DNA of 6,899 nucleotides from Bacillota bacterium (GTDB lineage Bacteria > Bacillota > Clostridia > Peptostreptococcales > Anaerovoracaceae), in contig JAQSXD010000197.1 in assembly GCA_029266295.1 (NCBI GenBank), positions 1 to 6,899 on the forward strand. Reading direction: 5' to 3'. A program made the position numbers and the translations under genes. The notes below the pieces were generated by a model that had not been told where the DNA came from, did not search any database, and saw only the letters and a program-made list of their open reading frames with translations. Shown piece after piece: positions 5,310 to 6,899 of this stretch. Numbering within the stretch: position 1 is the first letter of the stretch; each line of letters begins with the position of its first letter.

Positions 5310-6541
5310 GACCCTTTCGTGGGATACGTCCGGCCGGTGCGCTGGCTGATAAAATGATATCGCTGCCCTATGATGTGATGAATCGAGATGAAGCAGCGAA
5401 AATGGCTGAGGGAAATCCCTACAGCTTTTTGCATATCTGTAGATCGGAAATAGACCTTCCTGAGGTGGAGAACCCGTATTCGGAAGAGGTTTACACAAAA
5501 GCAAAATCAAATATAGAAACCTATTTAAAGGACGGAGTTCTGCTCAGAGACGAAGAACCGTTCCTTTATATTTATAAGCAGGTTATGGATGGGCGTGCCC
5601 AGACAGGAATCGTTGGCTGTGTGTCTATTGATGAATATCTGAACAATACCATAAAAAAGCATGAATTCACCAGAGTGGAAAAAGAAATCGACAGGATTAA
5701 TCATTTTGACCATTGCAACACCAATACAGAACCGGTGTTTCTGACGTACAGAGATGATAAGAGACTTCGTGCGCTCATCGAAGGCTGGATGAGCAGCAAT
5801 GCGCCGGAATATGACTTTGTTACTGATGATGGAATCGGTCATACCTTGTGGGTCATTTCCGACCGGTCTTTGGTGGATGCCTTGACAACGCTGTTTGGAG
5901 AAACGGATGCGCTTTATATTGCAGACGGTCATCATCGGTCGGCTTCAGCCGTAAAAGTAGGTCAGAAGCGCAGAAAAGAGCATCCTGACTATACGGGAGA
6001 AGAAGAGTTCAACTTTTTTATGGCAGTGATCTTCCCAGATTCTGATCTGAAAATTTTTGACTATAACCGTGTGGTAAAAGATCTGAACGGACTTTCGGAA
6101 GAAGATTTTCTGAATAAAATTTCTGATAAATTCGATGTGTTACCTGTTGCTGAAGGCCCATACAGACCGGAAGGAAAGCATATCTTTGGAATGTATCTGA
6201 AGGATCGATGGTATAAGGTCTCTGCTAAGTCTGAGATTATCTGTGAAGAAGACGTGATTCAATGTCTGGATGTATCTATTTTGCAGGATCATCTGCTGGA
6301 TCCGATTCTGGGTATTAAAGATCCCAGAACCGATAAGAGAATTGATTTTGTAGGCGGAATCAGAGGACTGAAGGAGCTTGAACGCAGAGTTTCGCTGGAT
6401 ATGACGGTAGCCTTTGCCCTTCATCCGGTATCAATCGCGGACCTGCTGGCGGTATCCGATCAGGATATGGTCATGCCGCCCAAGTCTACGTGGTTTGAAC
6501 CGAAATTGGGCAGTGGGTTGTTTATGCACGAACTCTACTAA
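5297..6541 (+). CDS. DUF1015 family protein of unknown function
   Basis: This 414-residue soluble protein is recognisable as DUF1015 (Pfam PF06245, COG4198) along its whole length. Family hallmarks are the N-terminal RPFRGIRPA and SLPYDVMNRDEA (residues 22-33), NPYSFLHI, the central ADGHHRSASA (209-218), ILGIKDPRTDKRIDFVGG in the last third, and a C-terminal block with HPVSIADLL and MPPKSTWFEPKLGSGLF (from 393). No signal peptide or membrane segment is visible. The biochemical activity is not established; the invariant DGHHR resembles conserved motifs in ParB/SerK-like proteins, which suggests nucleotide or phosphate chemistry, but that is inference. From memory, family members often lie beside serA/serC in Clostridia; here the partner is cmk. 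The ATG at 5297 has GGAGGT at 5285-5290 with 6-nt spacing and overlaps the cmk end by 13 nt. The stop codon lies within the left arm of the palindrome at 6536-6630. Confidence 0.92.
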   Translation: MAIVRPFRGIRPAGALADKMISLPYDVMNRDEAAKMAEGNPYSFLHICRSEIDLPEVENPYSEEVYTKAKSNIETYLKDGVLLRDEEPFLYIYKQVMDGRAQTGIVGCVSIDEYLNNTIKKHEFTRVEKEIDRINHFDHCNTNTEPVFLTYRDDKRLRALIEGWMSSNAPEYDFVTDDGIGHTLWVISDRSLVDALTTLFGETDALYIADGHHRSASAVKVGQKRRKEHPDYTGEEEFNFFMAVIFPDSDLKIFDYNRVVKDLNGLSEEDFLNKISDKFDVLPVAEGPYRPEGKHIFGMYLKDRWYKVSAKSEIICEEDVIQCLDVSILQDHLLDPILGIKDPRTDKRIDFVGGIRGLKELERRVSLDMTVAFALHPVSIADLLAVSDQDMVMPPKSTWFEPKLGSGLFMHELY

Positions 6542-6571
6542 AGTATTTTCACAGAAACCGCCGACTTTTGA

Positions 6572-6594
6572 GATGCTGCGCATAAAAGTCGGTG
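6572..6594 (+). repeat. 23-nt exact direct repeat, copy 1
   Basis: A 23-base unit starting GATGCTGCGCAT and ending AAGTCGGTG is identical to 6747-6769. Here it forms the loop and right arm of the inner hairpin of the palindromic element. Confidence 0.85.
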
Positions 6595-6612
6595 ATAAGG
6601 GTTACGGTTTCT
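6593..6612 (+). repeat. TGATAAGGGTTACGGTTTCT repeat, copy 1
   Basis: This 20-base unit is matched by 6656-6680 apart from insertions of 2 and 3 bases there. It follows copy 1 of the 23-nt repeat, sharing its last two bases, and its CGGTTTCT end is the outer-stem right arm of the palindromic element. Confidence 0.6.
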
Positions 6613-6655
6613 TTAGAAAACACTTTAGTAATCCGTAGGATCAACTGGATTGAAT

Positions 6656-6680
6656 TGATAAACGGGTTGGGACGGTTTCT
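6656..6680 (+). repeat. TGATAA...ACGGTTTCT repeat, copy 2
   Basis: TGATAA, GGGTT and ACGGTTTCT appear in the same order as at 6593-6612, separated by AC and GGG. The shared CGGTTTCT means the left arm at 6553-6560 could pair here instead, giving alternative folds. Confidence 0.55.
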
Positions 6681-6746
6681 ACGGGAAGCCCTGTGTCCCT
6701 TACACAATCAAGCGGCAGAAATAACCACAGGCTTTGATGTTGTGAG

Positions 6747-6769
6747 GATGCTGCGCATAAAAGTCGGTG
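6747..6769 (+). repeat. 23-nt exact direct repeat, copy 2
   Basis: Identical to 6572-6594, 175 bp downstream. The complementary CCGACTTTT arm is not beside it; the nearest is at 6561-6569, so long-range pairing is possible. GTTGTGA occurs just before it (6739-6745) and again overlapping its end (6769-6775). Confidence 0.85.
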
Positions 6770-6785
6770 TTGTGAATAGAAGTAT

Positions 6786-6829
6786 AAAAACCCCCTGACG
6801 ATGGAAAAATAGTCTCAGGGGGTATTTTT
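6786..6829 (+). terminator. Terminator-like hairpin containing the Shine-Dalgarno of the next gene
   Basis: CCCCCTGA (6791-6798) pairs with TCAGGGGG (6815-6822) in a GC-rich 8-bp stem, and flanking AAAAA (6786-6790) can pair with TTTTT (6825-6829) past a TA bulge. The 3' side TATTTTT looks like a terminator tail. AGGGGG (6817-6822) is also a good ribosome binding site 7 nt before ATG 6830. It may end the upstream transcript, mask the binding site, or both. Confidence 0.65.
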
Positions 6830-6899
6830 ATGAAACGAAGATTATGGGCGGTATCGATCTGCTTTGTCTTACTGTTGCTGGGATTGATCGGCAGGTTGA
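6830..6899 (+). CDS. N-terminus of a membrane-anchored or exported protein (3' partial)
   Basis: Only 23 codons are in the window. The ATG at 6830 follows AGGGGG with 7-nt spacing. The peptide starts with a basic stretch, MKRRLW, followed by a hydrophobic run AVSICFVLLLLGLIG and then RL. This is a typical uncleaved signal anchor or signal peptide; no lipobox cysteine is seen. A basic start, a Leu-rich helix and LIGRL recall the N-termini of class B penicillin-binding proteins of the FtsI/SpoVD/PBP2 type, but 23 residues cannot prove it. The gene is separated from DUF1015 by 288 nt of structured sequence. Confidence 0.55.
   Translation, partial: MKRRLWAVSICFVLLLLGLIGRL

Larger units (their letters stand above)
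6536..6630. repeat. 95-bp nested palindromic element with TA-flanked inverted ends
   Basis: TACTAAAGT (6536-6544) pairs with ACTTTAGTA (6622-6630). After one mismatch, TTTTC (6546-6550) pairs with GAAAA (6616-6620), then AGAAACCG (6553-6560) with CGGTTTCT (6605-6612). Inside, CCGACTTTT (6561-6569) pairs perfectly with AAAAGTCGG (6584-6592), capped by ATGC/GCAT (6573-6576 and 6580-6583) around a TGC loop. The only large asymmetry is a 12-nt 3' bulge (6593-6604). Terminal inverted repeats flanked by TA recall MITEs moved by IS630/mariner-type transposases. It could instead be a structured RNA or the 3' end of the operon. It carries no T tract. Confidence 0.6.
6631..6785 (+). other. Non-coding, repeat-rich and foldable stretch (possible leader RNA)
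   Basis: I find no convincing gene here. Visible pairings are AATCC (6630-6634) with GGATT (6647-6651); AAGCC-C-TGTG (6686-6695) with CACAGGCTT (6726-6734), with one bulged C; and a competing pairing of CACAATCAAGC (6703-6713) with 6731-6744. It also holds copy 2 of each repeat. No known riboswitch core was recognised. With the ribosome-binding-site hairpin that follows, it could be a regulatory leader for the gene at 6830, or decayed repeat DNA. Confidence 0.4.

Noticed and set aside
4824..5510. 228-codon open frame on the - strand
   Set aside because: It is antisense to cmk and DUF1015, whose motifs are unmistakable. The translation is rich in Cys, His, Phe and Ser with no recognisable domain, as expected for a shadow frame.
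6593..6790. Known riboswitch classes (c-di-AMP, c-di-GMP, SAM, T-box, cobalamin, purine)
   Set aside because: Short look-alike stretches such as CGGTTTCTACGGG occur, but none of the consensus cores could be completed by eye. A covariance-model scan against Rfam would settle it; a significant hit would overturn this rejection.
6592..6798. 68-codon + strand frame from GTG 6592 across the repeat region
   Set aside because: It has no ribosome binding site, starts inside the palindrome, resembles no known family and ends in the terminator-like hairpin. The repeated 23-mer gives MLRIKVG in two different frames, which fits DNA repeats better than coding sequence.
1..6899. tRNA, rRNA, CRISPR array or transposase gene
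   Set aside because: No cloverleaf with a TTCGA-type T-arm, no regularly spaced repeat-spacer pattern and no transposase motif was found on either strand.

Overview
The window looks like chromosomal DNA of an anaerobic, spore-forming Bacillota, most likely a member of Clostridia. The reasons are strong AGGAGG-type ribosome binding sites, a YlmC/YmxH sporulation-associated PRC-barrel gene just upstream of nrdR, moderate GC content and tightly packed co-directional genes. Every supported gene lies on the + strand. The genus cannot be read from the sequence.

Layout. (1) Positions 1-2101 hold a two-gene signalling operon. The first gene, cut by the window start, encodes an ammonium-transporter (Amt) membrane domain fused to a NarL/DegS-type histidine kinase. 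The second encodes a NarL/LuxR-type response regulator and overlaps the first by 8 nt. A clear intrinsic terminator follows. (2) Positions 2291-3502 encode a stand-alone, full-length Amt ammonium channel, followed by two consecutive hairpins. (3) Positions 3732-4064 encode a YlmC/YmxH PRC-barrel protein, preceded by a dyad that overlaps a plausible promoter -10. (4) Positions 4190-6541 hold three genes overlapping by 11 and 13 nt: nrdR (ribonucleotide reductase repressor), cmk (cytidylate kinase) and a DUF1015 protein of unknown function. (5) Positions 6542-6829 contain no convincing gene but are dense in palindromes and repeats. (6) At 6830 a new reading frame begins with a signal-anchor-like N-terminus and is cut by the window end. 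Its Shine-Dalgarno sequence lies inside a terminator-like hairpin.

How the genes may work together. The Amt-kinase fusion, its response regulator and the separate Amt channel read as an ammonium-sensing module in which a transporter-derived sensor drives a two-component system, with the neighbouring channel as a candidate target. No PII (glnK) gene accompanies the channel. The second operon links control of ribonucleotide reductase genes (NrdR) with formation of CDP and dCDP (Cmk). The structured region at 6536-6829 is the least explained part of the window.
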